DNA from: Clostridium sp. C2-6-12
GTDB lineage: Bacteria > Bacillota > Clostridia > Clostridiales > Clostridiaceae
Direction of reading: 5' to 3'
Length of the DNA: 64,000 nucleotides
Assembly (NCBI RefSeq): GCF_009928485.1
Contig: NZ_JAABNP010000012.1
Span: 1-64,000, forward strand
This document shows positions 1 to 8,352 of the stretch, one piece after another. The number at the start of each line of letters is the position of its first letter. The first letter of the stretch is position 1. The notes beneath the pieces are model-generated. The model ran no database searches. It had not been told where the DNA came from and saw only the letters and a list, made by a program, of their open reading frames with translations. A program made the position numbers and the translations under genes.

Positions 1-54
1 GTACGGTGGTGTGAGAGGACGCTAAATAAAATAATTATTTAGCTCCTACTCGAT
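1..54 (+). mobile_element. 3' end of a group II intron (part of domain V plus domain VI)
   Basis: The window opens with GTACGGT, which matches the 3' strand of a group II intron domain V. It is followed by a domain VI-like hairpin in which GAG/GG/GCTAAATAA pairs with TTATTTAGC/CC/CTC. An unpaired A in CCTACTC sits where the branch-point adenosine is expected. The intron would end at about position 54 (CGAT). The rest of the intron and any reverse transcriptase gene lie upstream, outside the window. The call rests on sequence and fold only. Confidence 0.6.
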
Positions 55-239
55 TTCTATTTAGGGAAGGTGGCAAGGAATAATATAGGATCAATTGTAA
101 AATTGTGGTATGGTGGGAGTGATGGATTCAAAAAATGATGGGATTTTTTTGGTGAGTTGATATTATATATAACGGGAAGTTAATGTGACTAGAAGAAGGT
201 TACCTTCTATAGTATATTAATGTAATTGAGGTGAAATTT

Positions 240-456
240 ATGCTCAAATGTCCATATTGCTTTTGTAAAAGTAAACTGCCATGGTGAAAATTTTTTATTT
301 GAATGATATTTATTGTTCTTGCCATGTCTATTTTCAAGAATAACAACTTTTTTCATAAATGGTTTTGGAATTATTATTTACCCATATATTGTTACTAGCA
401 TAATGCCTGCATTAATTCCATTAAAAAGATTAAGAAGAATTAAAAGGATTGGATAA
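240..456 (+). pseudogene. remnant of a small CXXC membrane protein
   Basis: A good ribosome binding site (GAGGTG) precedes an ATG at 240. It opens a peptide starting MLKCPYC that soon meets a stop. A different frame further on (ending at the TAA at 454-456) reads a hydrophobic stretch followed by a basic tail (PLKRLRRIKRIG). Start and end are in different frames, so at least one frameshift is present. The arrangement of an N-terminal CXXC pair and C-terminal membrane segment resembles small clostridial CXXC membrane proteins, but the family is not certain. Confidence 0.35.
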
Positions 457-520
457 GTTGTAGTCTTATAATTATGCTAATTATGTCTATACCATATAGA
501 TTTGATGTAGTAAATTATAT

Positions 521-571
521 AAATGTTCTTTGAAAATTGAATAATGCGATTTTAGCAAAAAATGTTATAAT
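521..571 (+). promoter_or_regulatory. repeated promoter element, copy 1
   Basis: An extended -10 box TGTTATAAT (TATAAT at 566-571) lies at the end of a block containing AATGTTCTTT and TTGAATAATGCGATTTT. The same block, with small changes, recurs before the genes at 29573 and 32818. It lies about 60 bases upstream of the metallophosphoesterase gene and is probably its promoter. Confidence 0.55.
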
Positions 572-629
572 AATGTATGATAGACAATTATTACAAAGAA
601 ATTAACTATATAAATCAAGGAGGCATTTT

Positions 630-1355
630 ATGAGGGTGGCAGTTTTGTCTGATATTCATGGTAATGGAGTAGCATTACAATATGCAATAAATGATTTGAA
701 AAGTTTAGGTATCAAAAAAATTATTATTTTAGGTGATGTAATAATGAAGGGGCCTATGCCTTTGCAGTCACTTGAAATGCTAAAGGATAAGGATTTAGAA
801 ATTATAGCATGGATTAAAGGAAATACAGATTTATGGCTTGAAGAAATTACAGATGTTTGGATACCTTTAACAAGAAGAGAAAAGGAATTAAATTTATACT
901 ATAAATACGCAAAAGATAATTTGAAAAAAGAGCAAATAGTATTTCTTAAAGAATTACCATTAGAGTGTTCAATTAATTTAAATGGAATTAACATACTTTG
1001 TGTTCATGGAACACCTCAATCGATAGTTGAAGCAATAGATAGCAATGTTTCAGAAGAAGAAATTAAGAAAGCAATAAAAGGTGTAGAAGAACAACTTATT
1101 TTAAGCGGACACTCTCATACTTCTTTTATAGGTGAAGTAGATGATAAAATGATATTTAATGTGGGGAGTATAGGTAATTCACTTGATGGTGATAATAGAA
1201 TATCCTATGGAATTTTAGATTTTGTTGAAGATAGAGTTAATTTAATAAATAGAAGAATTAGTTATCCTGTAGGTGAGATTATTAAAATAGCAATTGACAA
1301 TAAATTTCCTCTACTGAATGAATATAAAAGCATTATATTGAATGCTTCTATGTAA
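630..1355 (+). CDS. calcineurin-like metallophosphoesterase (YfcE/MJ0936 type)
   Basis: A 241-residue cytosolic protein with the full metallophosphoesterase signature: DIH (D8, H10), GD (D36), GNTD (N65, D67), VHGTP (H126) and GHSH (H161, H163). These residues bind the dinuclear metal centre in the family, which hydrolyses phosphodiesters or phosphomonoesters. The natural substrate cannot be read from sequence. The length fits the small phosphodiesterase subfamily. AAGGAGG precedes the ATG by seven bases. The gene is monocistronic: a repeated promoter element lies upstream and a terminator-like hairpin about 70 bases downstream. Confidence 0.85.
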   Translation: MRVAVLSDIHGNGVALQYAINDLKSLGIKKIIILGDVIMKGPMPLQSLEMLKDKDLEIIAWIKGNTDLWLEEITDVWIPLTRREKELNLYYKYAKDNLKKEQIVFLKELPLECSINLNGINILCVHGTPQSIVEAIDSNVSEEEIKKAIKGVEEQLILSGHSHTSFIGEVDDKMIFNVGSIGNSLDGDNRISYGILDFVEDRVNLINRRISYPVGEIIKIAIDNKFPLLNEYKSIILNASM

Positions 1356-1423
1356 TAGATATAATTGTTAATATGGCACATTATCCTTAAATTATGAATC
1401 AATAAAATTAAATAACAAATTAT

Positions 1424-1465
1424 AAAATCGTATTATTCAGGAGGATTTAATTTACGGTTTTTTTA
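1424..1465 (+). terminator. terminator-like hairpin of a repeated family, copy 1
   Basis: AAATCGTATTATTCA is followed by a partly complementary arm ending ACGG and a run of T. The same sequence family occurs at 19571, 31276 and 52894, each time 27-90 bases after a plus-strand gene. Confidence 0.6.
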
Positions 1466-1603
1466 ATGCGTAATATCATATATAAGTACAGCACTAGAAT
1501 ATACTCGTAATAAATTAAATTTCCTATTATTCATATAATTAGAAGTTGTTACGGTTATTATTAGTCTAATCATATTAATTGGATATAATTATTTATTAAA
1601 TTT

Positions 1604-1777
1604 TGTGCAGGAAGATATGATTATATTACTCCATCAGTTTTGGTAGAAAAGTATTATGAAATGCTGGAAGCTCCAAATAAAGAATTTATTTGGTTTGAAA
1701 ATTCAGCACATTTTCCTCAGTACACTGAAAATGATAAGTTTTGTGATTTGTTATTGAATATTTCAAATAAAATATGA
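1604..1777 (+). pseudogene. C-terminal fragment of an alpha/beta hydrolase
   Basis: An open frame ending at TGA 1775-1777 encodes about 55 residues that include GRYDYITPS (region of the catalytic Asp) and ENSAHFPQ (region of the catalytic His), the usual C-terminal end of an alpha/beta hydrolase. No nucleophile elbow, start codon or ribosome binding site precedes it. It is a truncated relic, perhaps of a paralogue of the damaged hydrolase just downstream. Confidence 0.6.
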
Positions 1778-1825
1778 AGAGCAGTTGAAAAATATTAAAG
1801 CAAAGTTTTACTAAAGGAGATCCAT

Positions 1826-2793
1826 ATGAATGGAGTTGGGAAAGGTATAAGTAAAAGAAAATTAAAAATTAAAAAAGTTCTTATATTTATTATAATAATA
1901 CTTCTAACTGGAGGAGTATGGCAACGAATTATGATTGAAAAAGAAGCAAATATATTATTACCTCAGGGAGAAGTATTTAATATTAATAATCATAATATGT
2001 ATGTACATTCTACAGGAAGTGGGAAAAATACAGTTGTTTTTGTAGCAGGATCTGGAACACCAAGTTCATTCACCGATTTTTACAGAATTCAGATGGAGCT
2101 GGGCCCTATGCAAGAACAGTAAGCTTTGATAATGCTGGATTTGGATGGAGTGAAAAAGCTAATATGCCTAGAACTATAGATGTTTTAACAGAAGAGTTGC
2201 ATGAACTCCTTGAAAAATCAGGACAAACATCACCTTATATATTGGTGGGACATTCCTTGGCTTCTTTAGAAGTAATAAGCTTTGCACAAAAATACCCAAA
2301 TGAAGTTAAAGGAATTGTTTTATTAGATGGGGGAAGTCCAGAATTTTATGCAAATGACTCTGAAATGAAATCATATATATTAAACCGATTTAGTGCTGGA
2401 TTGAGAGTAACAGGAATTGCAAGAGCATTAGGATGTTTAGGAATTAAGCTTCCTTTACTTGGTGAGGATTTACGTTATAATTCCATATCAAATGATGTGA
2501 AGAATATAGATGCAGCTATGTATTATAAATATCTTGGGAATACAAGTAATTTAGAATATATTAGTAATATAAATGAAAATGCTAGAGAAGTAATAGCGAA
2601 GGGGCATCTTAATGATATTCCTTTAGTTATTATATCCTCAGATAGCGGTGAAAGTTGGGAGAAAACTCAGAAAGAACTATTAAGTTGGTCAGACCTTAGT
2701 TCTCAGGAAACATTGCAAAATTCTAGTCACTATATTCATTGGACTAATACTGATTATATAGTTGAAAAATTAAAGGGACTTATAGAGGAATAA
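1826..2793 (+). pseudogene. membrane-anchored alpha/beta hydrolase, frameshifted
   Basis: The first frame (1826-2122) gives an N-terminal membrane segment followed by the first strands of an alpha/beta hydrolase (FVAGSGTPSSFTDF). It then runs out of frame at about 2085-2100. The continuing frame reads ARTVSFDNAGFGWSE, then GHSLAS with the nucleophile serine, and goes to 2793 with a late Asp and His. Joined, the two halves make one ordinary hydrolase of about 320 residues. A single indel is enough to explain the break, so this is either a pseudogene or a sequencing error. An AAAGGAG site precedes the ATG. Confidence 0.75.
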
Positions 2794-2862
2794 TTGAAAT
2801 TACAGTCAAGAAGGATAGCTTTTTATTATTTTTTTATTTATAAACGAAAGGAGAATCTTATT

Positions 2863-3327
2863 ATGATAAGAAGATTTGAAGAAAGTGATGCAGAAGAAGT
2901 TTCAGATTTAATAGCAAGAACTTTGAGAGAAACAAATATTAATGATTATTCAGCAGAATATATTGAAAATGACGTGAAAATATTAACAGCAGAGTATTTA
3001 ATAGAGAGAGCAAAATGTACACACAGTTATGTGGTTTGTGAAGATAACAAATTAATTGGATGTGGCTCAATAGGTCCATATTGGGGAAGTAAGGAAGAAA
3101 GTAGTCTATTTACAATATTCGTATTACCTGAATATCAAGGAAAAGGAATTGGAAGAAAGATAATTGAAACATTAGAACAAGATGAATACTTTTTAAGGTC
3201 TAGAAGAATAGAAATTCCAGCATCAATTACTGCTGTTGAATTTTATAGAAGACTTGGTTATGACTATAAGAATGGAAATGATAAAGTTGATGATGAACTA
3301 TTGTATAGACTTGAAAAATTCAAATAA
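2863..3327 (+). CDS. GNAT family N-acetyltransferase
   Basis: A 154-residue single-domain GNAT. The acetyl-CoA-binding core is visible as FVLPEYQGKGIGRKI (Q/R-x-x-G-x-G/A pyrophosphate loop) at about residues 86-100, followed by AVEFYRRLGY near the C-terminus. The start is placed at the ATG at 2863 because GAAAGGAG lies just upstream. The upstream in-frame TTG at 2794 follows directly on the hydrolase stop without a usable site. The substrate is unknown. Confidence 0.8.
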   Translation: MIRRFEESDAEEVSDLIARTLRETNINDYSAEYIENDVKILTAEYLIERAKCTHSYVVCEDNKLIGCGSIGPYWGSKEESSLFTIFVLPEYQGKGIGRKIIETLEQDEYFLRSRRIEIPASITAVEFYRRLGYDYKNGNDKVDDELLYRLEKFK

Positions 3328-3427
3328 TTGCAAGGGACAACTATGTTAGTACATTTATAATTGAAAAAAGATATAAAAATATGTTTAATTTAATAAAAAC
3401 ATTATGGTGATAAAAGGAGAAAGTATA

Positions 3428-3649
3428 ATGGAAAAAGTTACACCACCTAAAAGAGTGAGGAAAGTAAGTAATGATGATATTATTATATTTGAATCTGATG
3501 AATTAAAAGAAAAAATCATTAGTAGAGTCGTTGGATTACCAGGAGATCACATAGCAATAAAAAATGGTGTTGTTAATATAAATGGAAATGATATTAAAGA
3601 GGAGTTTGTAAAAAAGGATAGTAAATTTAATGGGAAAAAGAATACATAA
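3428..3649 (+). pseudogene. signal peptidase I-like fragment without catalytic residues
   Basis: The product (73 residues from the ATG at 3428, with AAAGGAG before it) keeps the hallmark RVVGLPGDHIAI and GVVNINGN segments of type I signal peptidases. It has no membrane anchor and no Ser-box (SMxPT). The lysine normally preceding RVxGLPGD is replaced by serine (IISRVVGLPGD), so it cannot be an active peptidase. The 3' end overlaps the next gene by 20 bases. It could be a relic or, less likely, a repurposed fold. Confidence 0.6.
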
Positions 3650-4187
3650 TAATAAAATAAAGATATTTTTATACATTTTGATATTATTTAAAATACTATG
3701 TTTTATTTTAAATGAAGGTTTTGATACATATTTTTTGGTTACAAACATAAACCAGTCAACTATTGATTTGATAGTAAATATATCACTTGTAATAGTAATT
3801 ATGTTAATTGTAAATGAATATGTAAGAAAATCAATAAAGTATATGATAAATTTTATAACAATCATATCTATAGGAATGTTATTATTTAGGTATTCATTGT
3901 TTAATTATGAGAATATTTACTTTTATTTTGATGCACCTGATAAATCTCATACATTGGTTGTTGAAGAAAGTTCTTTTTTATTGGCTGGTCGTAGTACATT
4001 TTATAAAAGAGAAGGCTTTATATTTATTAAAGATTTAAATAACTCAATAACAACTGATGATGGCTATAGGCCATTTTCAAATAATCATTACGACCTAAAA
4101 TGGTTAGAGAATAAATCTGTTGAATTAAGTTATGATTATGGAGCTGGAAAGAGTGAATATAAAAAAGAAATTATAACATTTGACTAA
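3630..4187 (+). CDS. hypothetical membrane protein
   Basis: A 185-residue protein with a short basic N-terminus, three predicted membrane segments (about residues 10-27, 45-62 and 68-88) and a polar C-terminal half of about 95 residues rich in aromatic and charged residues, probably a small beta domain outside the membrane. I do not recognise the family. The start overlaps the end of the signal-peptidase fragment by 20 bases, which suggests translational coupling or that the fragment's end has been joined to it. Confidence 0.55.
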   Translation: MGKRIHNNKIKIFLYILILFKILCFILNEGFDTYFLVTNINQSTIDLIVNISLVIVIMLIVNEYVRKSIKYMINFITIISIGMLLFRYSLFNYENIYFYFDAPDKSHTLVVEESSFLLAGRSTFYKREGFIFIKDLNNSITTDDGYRPFSNNHYDLKWLENKSVELSYDYGAGKSEYKKEIITFD

Positions 4188-4248
4188 ATATAATAAATAA
4201 ATTAAACTCAACATTGTTTAAATAGTAAGTCGCTAAGGAGATTTTGGG

Positions 4249-4537
4249 ATGAATTTTATTGATAAAACTTTAGCTAGAATAAATGAAATGAGTGCTGATG
4301 ATTTTTTACAATCAATGGCAAATATATATATTGAAACAATAGAAAGAAATGAGCTTAAAAAGTATCCTCAATTATATTTATTATTGATTATGATACAGAG
4401 CTACAAATGGAAGGCATGGAAGGTTTTTTTTATGATTCAACAAAAGATTATGTTAATGAAACAATTATTGCATAAAAAACTGTGGTGCATCAAAAGAGGC
4501 TGAAATATTGGAAAATGCAAGCTTATTAGCTTTTTGA
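4249..4537 (+). pseudogene. DUF4375 (DMP19-like) protein, multiply frameshifted
   Basis: AAGGAG precedes the ATG. The first frame gives an N-terminal region starting MNFIDKTLARINEMS. A second frame then encodes DTELQMEGMEGFFYDS and TKDYVNETI, and a third gives KNCGASKEAEILENA. In order these match the DUF4375 pattern (an acidic ExQ/NGG-FF-Y-S block, then a helix ending with an Ala-Glu pair). At least two indels are needed to restore one frame. The gene ends where the truncated Rpn nuclease frame begins. Confidence 0.6.
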
Positions 4538-5319
4538 ATTCCATATTAAATTTAAATGGAAGAAATGCAATTAAAGAGGTTGAATTTGAAGAAAAAAACC
4601 TTGATGTATCATTAATTACAAGTGAAAAACTTAGTATTCTAGATTTACATATAACAACTGAAATTGGTATGCATGTAAATGTAGAAATACAGCTTATAAA
4701 CCAGTATAATATGATTAAGCGAACAATATTCTATATGGCTAAAATGTTAATTAGTCAACTTGTAAAAGGTGAAGACTATGCTTGCTTGAATAAGACTGTA
4801 ACGATTAATATATTAAATTTTAATTATTTAGACGATGAAAATTTTATTAAAAAGTATGGATTATTTGAAAAAGAAAGCAAAAAGCCTTTAACAGATTTAC
4901 TTGAATATATTTTTATTGAGTTACCTAAATTTACAGAAACTAATAAAGATTACAATAACAAGTTACATAAATGGCTAACATTTTTATCAAATCCTACAGG
5001 AAAGGAGATTGAGGAATTTATGAAAACCGATGGAGAAATTAAGGAAGCAATGGATGTCTTATACAAAATTAGCGGTGATAAAGAAGCTATAATGCTTGCA
5101 GAAATGAGAGAAAAAGCAATTATGGATGAGCAGAGCAGGTTAAAAGGTGCTAGAGAAGAAGGCATAAAAGAAGGTAGAGAAGAAGGCATAAAAGAAATAA
5201 TAAAACAACTGATATTAAAACAGTATAGTAAAGGTCTTTCTATAGAATACATTGCAGAGATAAATGAAATAGATGTTGAATTAGTAAGAGATACAGTAAA
5301 AAATAAAAATTCTAATTAA
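4528..5319 (+). pseudogene. Rpn family PD-(D/E)XK nuclease, 5' truncated
   Basis: About 260 residues of an Rpn/transposase-31-like nuclease. The catalytic region is present as LDLHITTEIG followed by VNVEIQL (D...ExQ form of the PD-(D/E)XK motif). The C-terminal charged repeat KEGREEGIKE and a helical tail are also typical. The first 30 or so residues of the family, which normally include a conserved Phe-Lys-x-Phe motif, are missing. The frame enters directly from the DUF4375 remnant at about 4528 without a ribosome binding site. Rpn proteins promote RecA-independent recombination in E. coli (family knowledge). This copy is probably not expressed. Confidence 0.7.
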
Positions 5320-5441
5320 TCTTACAGAAATAGAGAATGAGGAATTTATATAATATTTGGTGCTGGCCTCTTTAAAAAAATGTTTATTTTGCTTTAGTGC
5401 TATTGAATTTTATTAACTACATTATTATTTTGTTAATTAGG

Positions 5442-5477
5442 AAAAGCGCTATTCTTGGTCTGATAGGTGCTTTTTCT
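5442..5477 (+). terminator. rho-independent terminator
   Basis: AAAGCGCTAT pairs with ATAGGTGCTTT, followed by a T-rich run. It ends the Rpn remnant transcript ahead of the deformylase gene. Confidence 0.6.
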
Positions 5478-5531
5478 TATCATATACTTATTTATTACAA
5501 AAAATTATAATAGAAAAAGAGGTACAAAGAA

Positions 5532-5942
5532 ATGGTAAAACCAATAGTAAAAGATATATTGTTTTTAGGACAAAAATCAGAAGAGGCAAATAAAAATGAT
5601 ATTGCAGTAATTGATGATTTAATAGATACATTAAGAGCAAATTTAGACTGTTGTGTTGGATTGGCTGGCAATATGATTGGAGTAAAAAAGCGTGTATTGG
5701 TATTTGCTGTAGGCCGCCTTATTGTGCCTATGATAAATCCAGTTATTTTAAAGAAGGAAAAGCTTTATGAAACAGAAGAAAGTTGTTTATCTTTAATTGG
5801 CTTTAGAAAAACAAAGAGATATGAAATTATTGAGGTGGAATATCTTGATAGGAATTTTAAGAAGCAAAAGCAAGTTTTTAATGGATTTACAGCTCAAATA
5901 ATTCAACATGAAATGGATCATTTTGAAGGGATAATAATCTAA
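5532..5942 (+). CDS. def: peptide deformylase
   Basis: A 136-residue cytosolic metalloenzyme that removes the formyl group from nascent N-termini. Motif 1 is VGLAGNMIG (residues 42-50), motif 2 ESCLS (metal ligand C85) and motif 3 QHEMDH (H126 and H130 with E127), all in the right order and spacing. In motif 1 the usual Gln of GLAxxQIG is Met. This occurs in some clostridial homologues but departs from the textbook active site. The short length is normal for clostridial deformylases. It stands alone rather than beside fmt, so it may be a second copy. Confidence 0.85.
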   Translation: MVKPIVKDILFLGQKSEEANKNDIAVIDDLIDTLRANLDCCVGLAGNMIGVKKRVLVFAVGRLIVPMINPVILKKEKLYETEESCLSLIGFRKTKRYEIIEVEYLDRNFKKQKQVFNGFTAQIIQHEMDHFEGIII

Positions 5943-6071
5943 TTAAAAAGATACATTACACTTGTTAAATTCTGAGTTGAGGAATTTAAATATAAGTGGT
6001 TATCATCTAATACAGATACAATGAAAATATTCTTTGGCTAAGCGCATTTAGCTAGGGTTCAGAAAAGAGTA

Positions 6072-6102
6072 AAGGTGTACAGTTTAAGTACACCTTCTTT
6101 TA
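6072..6102. terminator. terminator between convergent genes
   Basis: AAGGTGTAC and GTACACCTT form a perfect 9-bp stem with a seven-base loop. A T-rich tract follows on the plus side and an A-rich one precedes it, so it can serve both the deformylase gene and the convergent regulator. Confidence 0.75.
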
Positions 6103-6121
6103 TACTAAGAAGATTCAATGT

Positions 6122-6967
6122 TTATTCGGTCATAGGTTTAACAGGAATGTAAATATCAAGCTTGGAATCTGGGCTACCTTCTTTATATCTTTCGTCATAT
6201 ACTTCAATGTCATAATCACCCTTTGGTATAAGCTTTTCATTTTTTAGTCCTTCGGTATAAGCATAGCGGAAGGTTTGATCAAGGTTCTCTGTTGGCCCAA
6301 CATGGGTGAAGGCTGCATAGGTTCCGGCAGGAATTATGTCTTTAACCATTCCTTCAGGTATTACGTCTGCTGTTGAAACCTCCACACATGCAGTGTAGGT
6401 TATCCCTTCAGAACGGTACATGTTGTTTGAATAGTATTTTTCCAAGCCGAAAGCTCTCGGTCTATCAGGTTTATACAAAATATCATTCCACTTTTCAGAT
6501 AATTCCTTCCATGCACTGGAGATATTAAAATCCACTGATGGATTTGTGTCTACTGGAACACCAACTATAAGGATATCTTTGTCTAGCTCTATTATTTTAC
6601 AATTCATGCTCACAACTCCTTTTTCAATTATTTCATAATTTTTTATAAACTTATCCGGATTCATCTGAAATTCCTTTGGACTTTTTCCGAAATAGTTTTT
6701 GAAGGCTCTTGAAAAAGCCTCGGCTGATGAGAATTTACATTGATATGCAATGTCTTCAAACTTTTTCTCCATAATTACAAGTTTTGCGGCTGCCTGCATC
6801 TGCCTGTAGCGTACAAATTGAAAGAGCGTGATACCTGTTGTGGCTTTAAAAATTCTGTGGAAGTGAAATGATGAATACCCTGCTTCCCTTGACACATTCT
6901 CAAGGCTCCAATCTTCAAATGGTTCTCTTTCAATCTTTAAAATTACCCCTAGTATTTTTTCATCCAT
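6122..6967 (-). CDS. AraC family regulator with GyrI-like effector domain
   Basis: A 281-residue protein with an N-terminal AraC double helix-turn-helix (about residues 5-105; YSSFHFHRIFKATTG and the second helix ending GKSPKEF). A linker leads to a GyrI-like ligand-binding domain (about 122-275, ending DIYIPVKPM). In this family the C-terminal domain binds hydrophobic cationic or drug-like molecules, as in Rob, BmrR and SbmC. The ATG at 6967 is preferred because AAGGAG lies nine bases upstream, whereas the ATG at 6976 abuts that site. No obvious target gene is adjacent. Four further GyrI-like proteins occur in the window. Confidence 0.85.
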   Translation of the reverse strand: MDEKILGVILKIEREPFEDWSLENVSREAGYSSFHFHRIFKATTGITLFQFVRYRQMQAAAKLVIMEKKFEDIAYQCKFSSAEAFSRAFKNYFGKSPKEFQMNPDKFIKNYEIIEKGVVSMNCKIIELDKDILIVGVPVDTNPSVDFNISSAWKELSEKWNDILYKPDRPRAFGLEKYYSNNMYRSEGITYTACVEVSTADVIPEGMVKDIIPAGTYAAFTHVGPTENLDQTFRYAYTEGLKNEKLIPKGDYDIEVYDERYKEGSPDSKLDIYIPVKPMTE

Positions 6968-7185
6968 AAGAGACATCTCCTTTATAGCTTAAGCTTGATT
7001 ATAGTATAAAGGCTTTCAATATATTAATGAATGACAAAACTTGCTTAGATGAAAAAATAATAAAGTTTTACTGTTAAAGTTTTTTTTAATACAATGAGTG
7101 ATAATAATAGATATTTCCATTATAACTAATGCTTTTTTAGGGATTTATGGTTGAAGAAATGTTTATTGAAGGAGTGGTCTTTGGT

Positions 7186-7213
7186 TTGAATTATTTTTTC
7201 AAAATGTTATAAT
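7186..7213 (+). promoter_or_regulatory. promoter of the EamA-like gene
   Basis: TTGAAT at 7186, 16 bases, then TATAAT at 7208 with an extended TG at 7205. Transcription would start about 45 bases ahead of the attenuator hairpin. Confidence 0.65.
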
Positions 7214-7264
7214 AAGTATAAAAATAATAAAATTATTTCTTTGTCGCCGGATAAAGAAAATAAT

Positions 7265-7325
7265 AAGCGTTTAAATATCACGCCGTAGGCCTTTGAAAGT
7301 GTGATGTTTAAACGCTTTTGTTTTA
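7265..7325 (+). promoter_or_regulatory. leader attenuator hairpin directly before the ribosome binding site
   Basis: AAGCGTTTAAA (7265-7275) pairs perfectly with TTTAAACGCTT (7307-7317), with an inner ATCACGC/GTGTGAT stem and a loop of about 15 bases. TTTTGTTTT follows, then the TTAGGAGG site of the next gene. An intrinsic terminator in this place, between promoter and ribosome binding site, implies transcription attenuation. The upstream leader (about 7220-7264) is short, so the sensing element is not obvious. A near-identical copy lies at 9970. Confidence 0.7.
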
Positions 7326-7336
7326 GGAGGTTTTTC

Positions 7337-7768
7337 ATGTCATTTAACTATATTATACCGATTATTATAATTATTATCTCAAATATTGCTTATCATTTAA
7401 CAGCCAAGAATATACCCAAAGAAGCAAATTCATTTTTATCATTAGCAATAACTTACCTGGTGGGTATGGTTATGGCTATAGCAATGTATTGTATAACTTC
7501 TAAGCCAAGTAAGATTTTAACTGATGTAAATAAGTTAAATTGGACAAGTTATATTCTTGGATTGGCAATTTTAGGAGTAGAAATAGGGTATCTTTATATG
7601 TATAGAGTAGGCTGGAATATAAGTAGAGGGTCCTTAGTTGCAAATGTTTCATTAGCTATTTTATTAATTATTATTGGTGTTTTATTTTATAAAGACCATA
7701 TTGGTTTATATCAAATAGTAGGAATTGTATGCTGCATGGTAGGATTAATTTTTGTTAATTTGAAATAA
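7337..7768 (+). CDS. EamA-like (DMT superfamily) half-size transporter
   Basis: A 143-residue, very hydrophobic protein with five predicted membrane segments (about 4-20, 33-53, 68-90, 95-115 and 120-140). It has the size of a half-EamA/DMT protein, which would work as a dimer. The substrate is unknown. The ATG at 7337 is chosen because AGGAGG lies eight bases upstream; an earlier in-frame start at 7301 would lie inside the attenuator stem. Expression is probably controlled by that hairpin. A nearly deleted paralogue follows the second hairpin copy at 9970-10067. Confidence 0.75.
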   Translation: MSFNYIIPIIIIIISNIAYHLTAKNIPKEANSFLSLAITYLVGMVMAIAMYCITSKPSKILTDVNKLNWTSYILGLAILGVEIGYLYMYRVGWNISRGSLVANVSLAILLIIIGVLFYKDHIGLYQIVGIVCCMVGLIFVNLK

Positions 7769-7857
7769 AATTTTCTTAGTACCACAAAACATTTATATTT
7801 GTCATAGCCATCTAAAGTCAATACACCTGATGGACAGTGCTTTACACATATATGGGG

Positions 7858-7886
7858 TTGTAATTAAATTTACAATCTGATACAAT
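7858..7886 (+). promoter_or_regulatory. promoter of the T-box leader
   Basis: TTGTAA (7858-7863), 17 bases, TACAAT (7881-7886). It sits about 25 bases before the first conserved T-box sequence. Confidence 0.6.
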
Positions 7887-7908
7887 TAATGGAAATAATA
7901 AACACTTT

Positions 7909-8131
7909 GAAGGAGAGCGTAATGATTTATCAAACGTTACAGAGAGTCGGGAATGGTGAGAGCCGATGCTATAAGAAAATCATTATAAATCACTCCTGAG
8001 TGCCAGATTGAAAGCTTGATTGTAAGTAAACACTGGCGGTTTTCTACTGTTAATAGGAACGCATATGATAGTATGCCGTATTAGATGTTGAATTTATAAG
8101 TCTTCGTCCTTTTACGGGGGAGGCTTTTTTG
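7909..8131 (+). ncRNA. T-box leader with a damaged antiterminator (orphan)
   Basis: The order GAAGGAGAG, CAGAGAGTCGG, GGTGAGAGCCGA and the Stem I distal part ending ACTCCTGAGTGCC is the classic start of a clostridial T-box. CTTCGTCCTTTTACGG and a T run (8101-8130) form the terminator. The highly conserved T-box core (TGGTACCGCG type) that should pair with uncharged tRNA is missing; the corresponding place reads TTAGATGTTGAATTT, as if a few bases were lost. AUC (Ile) before ACTCCTGAG is a tentative specifier. No aminoacyl-tRNA synthetase or transport gene follows, so the regulated gene has been lost. The 220 bases from the terminator to the next gene hold nothing else I recognise. Confidence 0.7.
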
Positions 8132-8352
8132 ATATATTGAAATAATAAGATTTCAGCTCAGCAAAAGTTGATATAGTGAAGTTTTTAGAGTTTATAATTT
8201 GAGACTTAGTATTCCCAAACAAGAACGGATCTATAGGTTCTTTTGATTCATAAACATTTATAGTTAAAAGGGGGTGATTAGGCTATGTTTGTAGCCGGTA
8301 TGATAATATTCCACATGAAATAGTATATTATATTTTATTTGGAGGAATAAAT

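Noticed and set aside
3536..3865. 109-codon minus-strand frame across the signal-peptidase fragment
   Set aside because: Low-complexity Ile/Phe-rich shadow of AT-rich coding sequence.
7220..7264. Known riboswitch class (guanidine, preQ1, purine) ahead of the EamA-like gene
   Set aside because: The leader is only about 45 bases and I could not match any conserved aptamer core; it is reported as an attenuator of unknown trigger.
8285..8323. Mini-frame of 12 codons (MFVAGMIIFHMK) with AGGGGGTG upstream
   Set aside because: The ribosome binding site is good but the peptide is very short and matches nothing known; it lies in the decayed region after the T-box.
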